A stretch of DNA of 64,000 bases from JANJUB01 sp040081075. GTDB lineage: Bacteria > Armatimonadota > Fimbriimonadia > Fimbriimonadales > Fimbriimonadaceae. The notes below the pieces were generated by a model. It was given only the letters and a program-made list of their open reading frames with translations. It was not told the DNA's origin and made no database searches. The stretch is from assembly GCA_040081075.1 (NCBI GenBank), contig JBEBHJ010000007.1, positions 1-64,000 of the forward strand, in the 5' to 3' direction. Positions 52,711-61,515 of this stretch are shown here, piece by piece. The position numbers were made by a program, and so were the translations under genes. Within the stretch, counting starts at the first letter, position 1. Each line of letters starts with the position of its first letter.

Positions 52711-52944
52711 TGGAACCGCGTCCAGACCTGTGCCCAAAATGCCAAACTGAAAGAAAACAGGGGTGGTGCGCCCGATGTGCGAAACTGCGTCAACGGCAAG
52801 TTTTGGCATGCTTGTTTCTGGTTGCCCCTGCGCTTAACTTTTGGAGTTGCTCAGCGTTCCCATGTCGGACAACTTTCTGTTGTTTGGGTTAGCATTGGGT
52901 GTTTGACCGTTATTGCAAGGAAGACTAGTGGATTCGCCCCTTGA
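52710..52944 (+). pseudogene. Zinc-ribbon membrane protein, copy 4, degenerate
   Basis: The ATG at 52710 gives the ribbon LCPKCQTERKQGWCARCAKL and TM1 (LACLFLVAPALNFWSCSAF), but the frame ends at TAG 52890-52892 after 60 residues. In the +1 frame, SVVWVSIGCLTVIARKTSG continues to TGA 52942-52944 and resembles the TM2 of copies 2 and 3. A frameshift near 52850-52865 therefore explains the truncation. It could still make a short ribbon-plus-one-TM protein. Confidence 0.6.
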
Positions 52945-53038
52945 CCAATGTTCTACTTGTTCATCTTAGCTCGCCTTGGACATGCTCGCAGTGCTAAGAC
53001 TCCGTTCGTAGCTAATTTATCTCCAAACCAATCTAACA

Positions 53039-53326
53039 ATGGAAAACAAAGAACCCGCTGCCGACCGATTTGGACGCCTGGCGTTTGCCTATTGCAAAAT
53101 CGCAACCGTTTCTCTCCTGCTGGGCAGGTTCGCGCTTCCGGTCGCGGCTTTGCTCTCGGCTACGTTCTTTATTCTAGGTTGGGTTCGGGGCAAAAAGGAA
53201 ACGAAGTGCTACCTTAGATATCCCCTACTCGCGGCTGGATTCTGGCTGGCGGTGCTTGCAATTTGGTTCGCGATCGAGTTTGCCCCGACCGCGATACCGA
53301 GTTGGCTAAAGTGGATTCACCGCTAG
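53039..53326 (+). CDS. Small membrane protein, unknown function
   Basis: 95 residues with two or three hydrophobic segments (about 22-48 and 62-82) and a conserved-looking GWVRGKK loop. No Shine-Dalgarno was seen before the ATG and no family recognised. It follows the zinc-ribbon array after a 94-nt gap but lacks the ribbon, so it may be the last member of the same operon or a separate gene. It converges with the M32 peptidase gene, 1 nt between stops. Confidence 0.65.
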   Translation: MENKEPAADRFGRLAFAYCKIATVSLLLGRFALPVAALLSATFFILGWVRGKKETKCYLRYPLLAAGFWLAVLAIWFAIEFAPTAIPSWLKWIHR

Positions 53327-53327
53327 C

Positions 53328-54812
53328 TTAGATATTGTACAGAGCCCGATACTTCTTATCGAGGCCTGCCAGATAATCGTCAGCCGCGAGTGGCTTGCCT
53401 GTGACTTGCTGAATCAACTCTTTTGGCGTGTACCTCGAACCCTTCCGATAGACCTTCTCTTGTAGCCAGCCCAGGATGGGGGCAAAGTTGCCGGCGGCCA
53501 TGAGGGCGTCGGTATCGCCTAAATCGCTTTGTAGGCAGTTCCAGAACTGGTAACTGAGGAGATTTCCGATCGAATAGGTTGGGAAGTAACCAATCAGCCC
53601 GGCCGACCAGTGAACATCTTGAAGGCAACCAACGGAATCGTTCTCCGGAGTTACGCCGAGGTAATCCGTATACTTCGAGTTCCAAGCCGCGGGCAATTCG
53701 CCAACCTTCAAATCGCCAGTGAGAAGATCGCATTCGAGTTCGAACCGCACCAACGTGTGCAAGTTGTACGTGCACTCATCGGCTTCAACACGAATCAGGG
53801 ATGGTTGAACTTTGTTTACCATTCGGTACCAATCATCAAGCGAAACGTTCGCAAGTTTTGGAAACGCGGACTGCAGGTCGGGCAGGAAGTGTGACCAGAA
53901 AGCCCTTGAGCGCCCGACAATATTTTCCCAAGTGCGGCTCTGGCTCTCATGCACTCCAAGCGATGTGCCGCCGGCGAGAGGAGTTCGATCCCATTCCTTG
54001 GGCGAGCCTTGCTCATACATTCCATGTCCAGCTTCGTGTAGCGAGCCAAAGATCGCCGCGCCTATGTAGTCAAGATAGCGCGTCGTCAGTCGGATATCGC
54101 TTACCGAAAACCCTGTGCAAAACGGGTGAGCGGCGGTATCTTGCCGACCGCAGTGAAAATCGAAGCCAATCGCTTTGACGATCTTCTCCGTAAATGCCTT
54201 CTGCTGGCCTTCCTCCCAGTCGCCAAAGAGGATTGAATCGTCCGGTTGCCGACCGCTAGCCTGAATATCCTTGACCAAGGCAACTTGCGGACCCTTGATG
54301 CTCTCATACATCGCGCGGGCATCGGCGGCGGTGGCCCCTTCTTCGTATTGGTCAATCAGGGCGTCATAGATGTGAGCCTGATAGCCAAGATATTCGGCTT
54401 CCCGACGGGCAAGCTCAAACATCTTTTCGAGAGTTGGTGCAAACGCAGCAAAGTCGTTACCTTTTCGAGCGTGAACCCATTTCTCGTGAGCGAGGCTGGA
54501 TGTCTTTGCCTTTTCCGCCACAAACTCAGCCGGCAATTTGGTTCTCAAATCAACGTCACGCTGGACTTTTCGTAGGAGCGCCCCGTCCTCGCTCGTTGGG
54601 TCGATGCCTTGCTTTGCCGCTTCGAGTGCTTTCAGAGTCTCGTCGGCCGTGATGATTTCGTGTGCCATCCGGCCAAGAATGCTCGCGTGCTCAGCTCGAG
54701 CCTCGCCGCCGCCTTCAGGCATGTAGCACTGATGGTCCCAATCCATGAGCGCTCCGGCTGCGTGGAGAGCGTTGACGTCGGCAAGTTTTGTTTTGAGCGT
54801 AGCAAGGGACAT
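53328..54812 (-). CDS. Carboxypeptidase M32 (Taq type)
   Basis: 494 residues of metallocarboxypeptidase. The zinc motif is HEAGHG (HExxH form, SLHEAGHGMYEQG) and the family motifs GVHESQSRTWEN and EADECTYNLHTLVRFELE supply the third ligand and substrate site. It removes broad-specificity C-terminal residues in the cytosol. No signal peptide. The length agrees with the family (about 500). Confidence 0.95.
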   Translation of the reverse strand: MSLATLKTKLADVNALHAAGALMDWDHQCYMPEGGGEARAEHASILGRMAHEIITADETLKALEAAKQGIDPTSEDGALLRKVQRDVDLRTKLPAEFVAEKAKTSSLAHEKWVHARKGNDFAAFAPTLEKMFELARREAEYLGYQAHIYDALIDQYEEGATAADARAMYESIKGPQVALVKDIQASGRQPDDSILFGDWEEGQQKAFTEKIVKAIGFDFHCGRQDTAAHPFCTGFSVSDIRLTTRYLDYIGAAIFGSLHEAGHGMYEQGSPKEWDRTPLAGGTSLGVHESQSRTWENIVGRSRAFWSHFLPDLQSAFPKLANVSLDDWYRMVNKVQPSLIRVEADECTYNLHTLVRFELECDLLTGDLKVGELPAAWNSKYTDYLGVTPENDSVGCLQDVHWSAGLIGYFPTYSIGNLLSYQFWNCLQSDLGDTDALMAAGNFAPILGWLQEKVYRKGSRYTPKELIQQVTGKPLAADDYLAGLDKKYRALYNI

Positions 54813-54844
54813 GGCTTTAATTCTACTCGGGGTATTGTGATCGA

Positions 54845-55591
54845 ATGGTTCGAAGTGCCTTATGGTTGTTCCTGATAATGGGATTGGTTAGTTTTTGTTC
54901 GGCAAAGCCTGAGTTCTACGATCAATTTCTCGAAACCTATGCTCCACAGACCGCCGTAACTTTCGCTAAATGCACTATTTGCCATACGTCGGAACCAGCT
55001 CGAAATGCGTATGGCAAGCAACTCAAAGATGCCATGAACGGTCCCGACATTTCCTCGGCTCTAAAAGCAATCGAGGCCATGGATGCTGATGGCGATGGTT
55101 CGAGCAATTTGGACGAGATTAAGGCAGATACGCTTCCCGGCGATCCCAAGTCGCATCCGGCCCAGTCTGCCCCCACAAAGCCTATTCCCACCGAGAGCGC
55201 ATTCTTTCCCAAGCACTCATTTCACCCCGTGGTAGTGCATTTTCCGATTGGGTTGTTTTTGTTTGGCGTTTTCCTAGAGTTCTTCGGTTGGCGAAGAGGA
55301 GACCCAAACCTGCGGTATGCGGCCATGATTTGCCTACTGGGTGGTGGTCTTAGTAGCTACGGAGCGGTGATAACGGGATTACTCTTCTTCTTTCGCTCTG
55401 GGTTCTCGTGGTCGGGGATGCCTCTCAACCACTTGATTTCCGGAATCGCCGCGACGCTCCTCATGACCGGCGTTGTGTTTTGGCGAGCCAAGGGCGCCAA
55501 CGAATCGAAGGTTTACTTTGTTGTACTTGCAGTTGCGGGCGCGCTTGTCGGATTCACGGGCCATCTCGGCGGCTTGATGGTTTACGGCTAA
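54845..55591 (+). CDS. Membrane protein with c-type haem site, EF-hand and DUF2231
   Basis: 248 residues with a signal sequence (MVRSALWLFLIMGLVSFCSA). A single CxxCH haem-binding motif (KCTICHTS, about residue 43-47) is followed by an EF-hand-like calcium loop DADGDGSSNLDEI (about 80-92), a Pro-rich linker, and a four-helix DUF2231 membrane domain (HPVVVHFPIGLFLFGVFLEF, HLISGIAATLLM). The combination suggests a membrane-bound electron carrier or sensor. The cytochrome maturation system is not in the window. Its stop overlaps the next, convergent gene by 4 nt. Confidence 0.82.
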   Translation: MVRSALWLFLIMGLVSFCSAKPEFYDQFLETYAPQTAVTFAKCTICHTSEPARNAYGKQLKDAMNGPDISSALKAIEAMDADGDGSSNLDEIKADTLPGDPKSHPAQSAPTKPIPTESAFFPKHSFHPVVVHFPIGLFLFGVFLEFFGWRRGDPNLRYAAMICLLGGGLSSYGAVITGLLFFFRSGFSWSGMPLNHLISGIAATLLMTGVVFWRAKGANESKVYFVVLAVAGALVGFTGHLGGLMVYG

Positions 55592-56103
55592 GACCCAATT
55601 CTCAGTATTTTGCCATCAACTGTGATTGCGAGCCCTGAACCCTGTTCGTTGGGTTTGCCATGAGCATTCCAAACTCTGTCCTTGGAAACATACACCAGCA
55701 CCTCATCCGGTTTTAGCTCGGATTTGTTTTTCTTTGAAGCGCTAGCTGTGAACGCAAATCCGTATTCGGTCGGTCCAACGCCGTCAACTTTGAATTTCTT
55801 GAGTTCTTCATCCGGCTTCAAGTTGTTGGATTTGAGTTGGTTCTTGATGGCATCCATCCAGCCCGACGCGTCTGGGAACTGATCTTCGTTGTCGTGATAC
55901 AACAGAAGTGCTGTCCGCAACGCCTTGATATTCTCCTCGGTAGAACCCTCATATTCTTCTTTTTTGGGTTTTACGAGAGCTTGGGCAAAGCCATTCCTGA
56001 AGAGACTAAAAACACCAGACCAGGTGACCGTCGCTTCAATGGTGATCGCAATCAAAATCAGAGGAACGATGATCCACAGAAAAATTTTCTTATTTCGAGT
56101 CAC
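55588..56103 (-). CDS. Membrane-anchored protein, pseudopilin-like
   Basis: 171 residues: one N-terminal TM (KIFLWIIVPLILIAITIEATV) and an extracytoplasmic part with ENIKALRTALLLYHDNEDQFPDASGWMDAI, a pattern resembling the globular domain of type II secretion pseudopilins (helix, then Phe-Pro). It lacks the prepilin Gly/Phe-Thr-Leu-x-Glu processing site, so it is not a true pilin. It starts at GTG 56103. Function unknown. Confidence 0.7.
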   Translation of the reverse strand: MTRNKKIFLWIIVPLILIAITIEATVTWSGVFSLFRNGFAQALVKPKKEEYEGSTEENIKALRTALLLYHDNEDQFPDASGWMDAIKNQLKSNNLKPDEELKKFKVDGVGPTEYGFAFTASASKKNKSELKPDEVLVYVSKDRVWNAHGKPNEQGSGLAITVDGKILRIGS

Positions 56104-56205
56104 AGCTTCAAATTTCGACGCCTAAAGCACCCGTAACGCTCCACCCATTTCGCTGCAACATCTATCTATGGCAGGTTGGACTGGATTTGAATCATCATTG
56201 TATGT

Positions 56206-57909
56206 ATGCCCGAAATCGCGTTTGATCGCTATTATCGTTACGACGAACTGAGTTCGCTTCTCGAAGACTATGCGGCGGAATACCCGCAACTCGTGACTCT
56301 CAAATCACTTGGCAAAAGCCACGAGGGGCGGGACATTTGGATCTTGGAAGTCACGCATTCGGCGACGGGACCGGCGAACGAGAAGCCAGCCTATTGGTGT
56401 GATGCAAATATCCACGCGACCGAAGTGAGCCCGGGGACGGCGGTCTTGTACCTTCTGAACAAGCTTTGCACCCAGTTTGGATCAGACGATACGGTCACGC
56501 GAGCATTGAATTCGCGTACGTTCTATCTGGTGCCGCGGTTTAATCCGGATGGAGCCGAATGGGCTCTGGAGACGCCTCAGCGGGTGGTTCGTAGCAGCAC
56601 GAGATCGTGGCCTTGGGAAGAAGATGATCTATATGGCTTGGAGCGTAAAGACCTCGATGGCAACGGCGACATTTTGCAGATGCGGGTGATGGATGCCAAT
56701 GGCCCCTGGAAAGTTTCATCGGTTGAGCCGCGATTGATGCAACGCCGCGAGCCGGGTGAAACTGGCGGAACCTATTATCGGTTGCTTCCCGAGGGCGTGC
56801 TTCATAACTATGATGGCTTGACCTTGCGCGCGCAGAAGGTGAAGCAGGGGCTGGATATGAACCGGAACTTTCCGAATGCTTGGCGTCAAGAACAGGAGCA
56901 GTTTGGGGCCGGGCCGTATCCAACCAGTGAGCCAGAAGTTAGGGCCGTCGTACAAGCGATTGTTGATCGGCCCAACATCACCGGCGCGATCACCTTCCAC
57001 ACTTTCTCGGGAGTTCACCTGCGACCGCCGAGCCGGTATCCCGACGACGATATGGCGCCCGAGGACTTGTGGACATTTAGAGATTTTGGGAAGAAGGGCG
57101 AAGAGATGACGGGCTATCCTGCCATAAGCAACTTCCACGAGTTTAAGTATCACCCGAAGGAAACGATTACGGGTGTATTTGACGACTGGATGTATGAGCA
57201 TCGGGGAGTTTTTGCCTGGACGACCGAAATCTGGTCGCCCCAGCGCCAGGCCGGGATTACCGATTACAAATACATCGACTGGTTCCGCGATCATCCATTT
57301 GAGGATGATCAGAAGTTACTGAAATGGTCGGATGAGAAGGTGGATGGTTTGGCTTATGTGGACTGGAAATCGTTTGAGCATCCTCAGTTGGGCGAAGTGG
57401 AAATTGGTGGCTGGAACTCGGCATATGCCTTCCGAAACCCTCCTCCCAAGTTCCTCGAAGCCGAAATCGCGCCGTTCTCAGATTGGGCGATTTGGCAGGC
57501 GTTGGCCTCGCCAAAATTGGAGCATCGGGCGACCGTGACGGAGAAAGTTGGGGACGCGGTCCGTGTTCGCGTGGCGGTCCAAAACACCGGATATTTGCCG
57601 ACGAATGTCACCAAAGTGGCGGAGACGAAGAAGCTTTGCCGCGGCGTTGTTGGGGAGATTGCACCTTCGGGTTCGGTTGTTTCGCCTAACGGATCAGCGG
57701 CTCCCGATTGGTTGGTTTCGGGTTCGTTGCGAGAGGTTAAGGGTCAGCTGGCCGGGTGGGCACATGTGAGTGCGAGCGGTTTTGGTTGGCAGATGAATTC
57801 GACCGATGATGTTGCAGTGTTTGAGTGGGTGGTTAAACCGGGGTCTTATGACCTCGTTTTCAGACACGAGCGGGCGGGTACGGTGCGGTTAACAGTTGAA
57901 GCCCAGTAG
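56206..57909 (+). CDS. M14 zinc carboxypeptidase
   Basis: 567 residues. The N-terminal half is an M14 domain: YRYDELSSLLEDYAAEYPQL, GRDIWILEV, first zinc motif HxxE in NIHATEVSPG, third ligand His in FHTFSGVHLR and the catalytic Glu in WTTEIWSPQR. The C-terminal about 200 residues are a beta-rich domain of unknown role. There is no signal peptide. It is the longer bacterial form of the family. No obvious operon partner; the downstream gap 57910-58022 contains nested inverted repeats. Confidence 0.93.
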   Translation: MPEIAFDRYYRYDELSSLLEDYAAEYPQLVTLKSLGKSHEGRDIWILEVTHSATGPANEKPAYWCDANIHATEVSPGTAVLYLLNKLCTQFGSDDTVTRALNSRTFYLVPRFNPDGAEWALETPQRVVRSSTRSWPWEEDDLYGLERKDLDGNGDILQMRVMDANGPWKVSSVEPRLMQRREPGETGGTYYRLLPEGVLHNYDGLTLRAQKVKQGLDMNRNFPNAWRQEQEQFGAGPYPTSEPEVRAVVQAIVDRPNITGAITFHTFSGVHLRPPSRYPDDDMAPEDLWTFRDFGKKGEEMTGYPAISNFHEFKYHPKETITGVFDDWMYEHRGVFAWTTEIWSPQRQAGITDYKYIDWFRDHPFEDDQKLLKWSDEKVDGLAYVDWKSFEHPQLGEVEIGGWNSAYAFRNPPPKFLEAEIAPFSDWAIWQALASPKLEHRATVTEKVGDAVRVRVAVQNTGYLPTNVTKVAETKKLCRGVVGEIAPSGSVVSPNGSAAPDWLVSGSLREVKGQLAGWAHVSASGFGWQMNSTDDVAVFEWVVKPGSYDLVFRHERAGTVRLTVEAQ

Positions 57910-57942
57910 GCGAGGATAATTTTTCGCACGTTGCTTCGCAAG

Positions 57943-58009
57943 GTGCGGCTACACTGATCACCCGCTGTAGTCGCATCTCGCGTAGCGACATGCTGAGGGC
58001 CAGCCGCAC
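57943..58009. repeat. Nested inverted repeat between convergent genes
   Basis: GTGCGGCT (57943-57950) pairs with AGCCGCAC (58002-58009), and GTCGC (57970-57974) pairs with GCGAC (57985-57989) inside it. It could be a factor-independent terminator or a small palindromic repeat element. No T-run follows on either strand. Confidence 0.4.
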
Positions 58010-58022
58010 GGTCCCGAAAGGC

Positions 58023-60194
58023 TCACTTCGCCCAGCGAGAGACCTCGTTCTTTAGGAAATTAACGTCACCAAAAGGATCGCCGCCGGTTCGCTTCCAGCG
58101 GACTCGGCCCTGGGCATCAATTAAGATCGTTGAGTGGAGTTCCATGCCTTCAAAGTCATCGTAGGAAGCAAATCGGCGGGCGTTGGCGTGGCTGGGATCG
58201 CTGAGCCAGCGGACTTTGAAATCGGTCGCCTTCGCCGACTCGGCCTGTTTGGCGGGGCTGGCTGAGCACACAGCCAACACCACAGTGTTCATCTTGTCGA
58301 ACTCGGCAATCTCTTTGTTTACGGCAGTGAGCTGTTCCATGCAATGGATGCATTGATCCGAAAGATAGAAGACAAGCATGACGTTTTTGCCGCGGTAGTC
58401 GGAAAGGCGGACCCGGTTTCCTTCGCTGTCGAGACAATCCAGTTCCGGGGCGGCGAACGGAGTCCAATTGCTGGGGCCAAACGAATTTAGATCAGCTGGG
58501 TCGTACTTCCGCTCTGGGCGCATGGTTTCGGGCCTAGGAGCTTCGTCGAAATTCAGCGCTAAAATCTCCCGCCAGGGCCGCAAATCCTGATCGGCGCCGG
58601 CCCAAACCGCTTTTAGACGAGCCACGAAGGGCCGAGCGCGATCAGGCTGACCATAGGCAATATATGCCCTCGCGAGGCCGGCCAGTGCCCAACCATCGTT
58701 CAGTTCATTTTTAAGGGCTCGCTCGTAGGCTCGGATCGCACGGAGGTGATTTCCGGCTTCAAAATAGGCATCGCCAAGGATTCGCTGAACGGGGAAGGGC
58801 TCCTGCGGCGGATCATTGGCATACGCACGGGCAGCGCGGGCGCTAGCCTCACTGGCGGCCGCGTTCTTCAAGAGGCGAAAGCCCTCTTCGGACTTCCCTT
58901 GACCGATGAGAAGTTTAGATTCGGCCACGCGAAAAATCATGGGCATCCGATCGGCAAACATGGCTCGAAGTGACGCTTCTTCTTTTGGAGCTTTTTTGAT
59001 CTCTGCGGCAAGCGAAACTTCAAGTTGCTTTTTCAACTCGTCAATCCGAGTTTGTGCCTCGGGGAAGCGACGAAGCCCAACGAGGGCAAGTATGCGTGCC
59101 ATTTCCTGGAATTGCTGTATGTCGCGGCTCTTGGAAGCCGGCAAATATTTCGGATCCAGAATTTCATTCCACTTCTCAAACTTCACCAGCGCACGAATGA
59201 GCGGGAACTGGTTTTCATAAGCGTACTGCGCCGGTATAAGCGGATCGGTGGGAGAATTGAGGATGTCCAAGGCTCCCTGGATGCTCGCATTCCCACGGCC
59301 CAACTGCTCCTGGATATAGCACAGGTAGTCCCGGTTATGGGCGTAATTCCAAGTTTCAAAGGGCAGGGCCAGCCGATCGTTCATGTAGCGGAGTTCAACC
59401 CGGGTCGCGCTATCCATCGCGATAGCGGCTTCGTGCCACATACCGATTTTGCTGTAGATGTGGCCGGGCATATGGAGCGAATGACCAATGCCGGGAGCGG
59501 CTTTGCCATAGAGCTCACAGCTATCTACCGCCTTGGAGCCATCTACTCCATCCCAGTTGTGGATGCGAGCGTGATGAGCCCCGGGATGCATTGGGTTCTT
59601 TGCCAAAACCTGCGTGACATAGCCATCACCGGTCTCGGGCTTGCCTTGCCCTATCGAGAAGAAGGCGATTTGGGCCTTGGCTTCGACGTCTTCGGGATAC
59701 TTCGTGATGATGCGGTTGAGGGCGGCGCAGATCTTCTTTGCATGGTCGGTCTTGCTGTTCCATCCGGCATTGTAGGCATCGATGTACATCTGCTCACGAT
59801 CGGAGGCGGTCGCTTTCCTTTTGGTTGCCTCTTTCAAGAAGTCCTTGAAACGCTTCAATCCGGGATCCATGCTGCCAATCGAGAACCAGTTCATACCGCA
59901 TCGAGCCAAACCCAGATAGACCATCGGGTTTTCAGGTTCTAACTTGTGGCACCAACGAAATGCCCGTTCCGCCTCTTCGAACCAGAAACTATGCAGGAGT
60001 GCGTTGCCCTGGTCGTACCATTTCTGAACTTCGGGGTTTTTTGTTGTGATCGGGAAGGGAGCGACGCCGATGTTGGGCATCACCCATGGTTTTGTGCGCA
60101 TTCCGGAATCGAAAGCGGTCCCATGCTTAGAATGCCCCTCGTCGGCCGCGGCCATGGAGATGAGCAGACAAGATAGTAGACCGAATTTACGCAT
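58023..60194 (-). CDS. TPR protein with C-terminal peroxiredoxin/thioredoxin-like domain
   Basis: 723 residues with a signal peptide (MRKFGLLSCLLISMAAA). TPR-like helices fill residues 60-550 (NPEVQKWYDQGNALLHSFWF, PFPVQRILGDAYFEAGNHLR, DGWALAGLARAYIAYGQPDR). The last 160 residues are an AhpC/TSA-type thioredoxin fold with a redox pair C-x2-C in YLSDQCIHCMEQL. It is predicted to be exported and to use the domain for thiol chemistry. TPR-thioredoxin fusions of this kind are widespread in environmental bacteria without a known substrate. Confidence 0.87.
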   Translation of the reverse strand: MRKFGLLSCLLISMAAADEGHSKHGTAFDSGMRTKPWVMPNIGVAPFPITTKNPEVQKWYDQGNALLHSFWFEEAERAFRWCHKLEPENPMVYLGLARCGMNWFSIGSMDPGLKRFKDFLKEATKRKATASDREQMYIDAYNAGWNSKTDHAKKICAALNRIITKYPEDVEAKAQIAFFSIGQGKPETGDGYVTQVLAKNPMHPGAHHARIHNWDGVDGSKAVDSCELYGKAAPGIGHSLHMPGHIYSKIGMWHEAAIAMDSATRVELRYMNDRLALPFETWNYAHNRDYLCYIQEQLGRGNASIQGALDILNSPTDPLIPAQYAYENQFPLIRALVKFEKWNEILDPKYLPASKSRDIQQFQEMARILALVGLRRFPEAQTRIDELKKQLEVSLAAEIKKAPKEEASLRAMFADRMPMIFRVAESKLLIGQGKSEEGFRLLKNAAASEASARAARAYANDPPQEPFPVQRILGDAYFEAGNHLRAIRAYERALKNELNDGWALAGLARAYIAYGQPDRARPFVARLKAVWAGADQDLRPWREILALNFDEAPRPETMRPERKYDPADLNSFGPSNWTPFAAPELDCLDSEGNRVRLSDYRGKNVMLVFYLSDQCIHCMEQLTAVNKEIAEFDKMNTVVLAVCSASPAKQAESAKATDFKVRWLSDPSHANARRFASYDDFEGMELHSTILIDAQGRVRWKRTGGDPFGDVNFLKNEVSRWAK

Positions 60195-60283
60195 CTGGCT
60201 AGTTTAGCTTGTTGGTCTTCGGGGTCGTTGTTTCTGAGAGTACGGAGAGCAAATGGGCCCCTTCGCGGGGTACCACTTGGAGG

Positions 60284-61510
60284 ATGGTTACCGAGCCCCT
60301 TTCTGCCTTTCGTCAGTTGCCTTTTATGGGTGTGATCCGCGTTAATGATGAGGCGATGCGCGAGCATGGGTATCGCATGGGTGATCCGAACTGGACGAAC
60401 TTGGGACAGGGGCAGCCTGAAGCGGGCGAGATGCCAGGGGCGCCGCCTCGGATTTGTAGCATCGAAATCCCCGCCCAAGATCATGGATACGGGCCGATTG
60501 AGGGGACGCCGGAATGTCGGCAAGCCATCGCTGACTACTACAAGCGAACCTACAACCTCGATTTGGGTTTGGAAAATATTGCTCTTGCCCCGGGCGGGCG
60601 TGCAGCTCTCACGCGCATCGGGGCGATCATGGAAAAGGTGCGTTTGGGATACTTCACGCCGGATTACACGGCCTACGAGGACCTGATGACAACCTTCCCG
60701 CGCATCGAGCCAGTATGGCTTGAGCTGACTCCGGAAAAGGGATTCATGATGTCGCCCGCTGACCTAGAAGCGCACATCAAAAAAGAGAACCTTGGCGCGG
60801 TTTTGATTAGTAATCCGTGTAATCCCACCGGGGCGGTTTTGAAAGGGGAGACCTTGAAGGGCTGGCTTGAGGTTGCGCGACGAACCAATTGCGTGCTGAT
60901 CATGGACGAGTTTTATTCGCACTATATTTACGATGGCTCGGATAAGCCCGTGAGCATTGCCGAGTTCGTAGTTGATATCGAGCGCGATCCGGTTGTGATT
61001 GTTGACGGGCTGACCAAGTCATTTCGCTATCCGGGCTGGCGAGTGGGCTGGGTTGTGGCGGGCTCGGCTGTTATTCGTGCGCTTTGTGCGGCGGGGAGTT
61101 TTCTTGATGGCGGGCCGTGTCGTCCGATTCAGCAAGCGGCGATCAAGGTTCTAGAACAGGCTCAGGCCGATCAAGAAACCAAGGCGGTTCGAGCCGTTTT
61201 CAAGCGAAAGCGCGATCTTACGATAGTGGCACTGGAAGCCATGGGCGTCGAATTCCCTCATGCCCCCCAGGGAACATTCTATGCGTTTGGCTACGTTGGG
61301 AACTTGCCCGCTCCGCTCAATACCGGGCTCGGGTTCATGCGCGCGGCGTTCACTCAGAAAGTGCTTACAGTTCCCGGTGAGTTTTTCGATGTGAATCCGA
61401 ATCGCCAGCGCACAGGCGAGTCTCCGCTCACTCCGTGGGTTAGGTTTTCGTTCGGCCCGCCGGAGGAGAACTTGGTGGCGGGGCTAAGTCGACTTCGTAA
61501 TTTGGTCTAA
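60284..61510 (+). CDS. Aminotransferase class I/II
   Basis: 408 residues of fold-type I PLP enzyme. The core motifs are WTNLGQGQPEAGEMPGAP, ISNPCNPTGAVLKG, MDEFYSHYIYDG and the PLP lysine in VDGLTKSFRYPGWRVGW, with a final RFSFG-PPEENL region that holds the substrate-binding Arg. The start ATG at 60284 has a GGAGG directly against it (spacing 0); the true start could be a later ATG at about 60326. The substrate is not evident; a role in amino-acid metabolism is likely. Confidence 0.88.
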   Translation: MVTEPLSAFRQLPFMGVIRVNDEAMREHGYRMGDPNWTNLGQGQPEAGEMPGAPPRICSIEIPAQDHGYGPIEGTPECRQAIADYYKRTYNLDLGLENIALAPGGRAALTRIGAIMEKVRLGYFTPDYTAYEDLMTTFPRIEPVWLELTPEKGFMMSPADLEAHIKKENLGAVLISNPCNPTGAVLKGETLKGWLEVARRTNCVLIMDEFYSHYIYDGSDKPVSIAEFVVDIERDPVVIVDGLTKSFRYPGWRVGWVVAGSAVIRALCAAGSFLDGGPCRPIQQAAIKVLEQAQADQETKAVRAVFKRKRDLTIVALEAMGVEFPHAPQGTFYAFGYVGNLPAPLNTGLGFMRAAFTQKVLTVPGEFFDVNPNRQRTGESPLTPWVRFSFGPPEENLVAGLSRLRNLV

Positions 61511-61515
61511 TCGAA

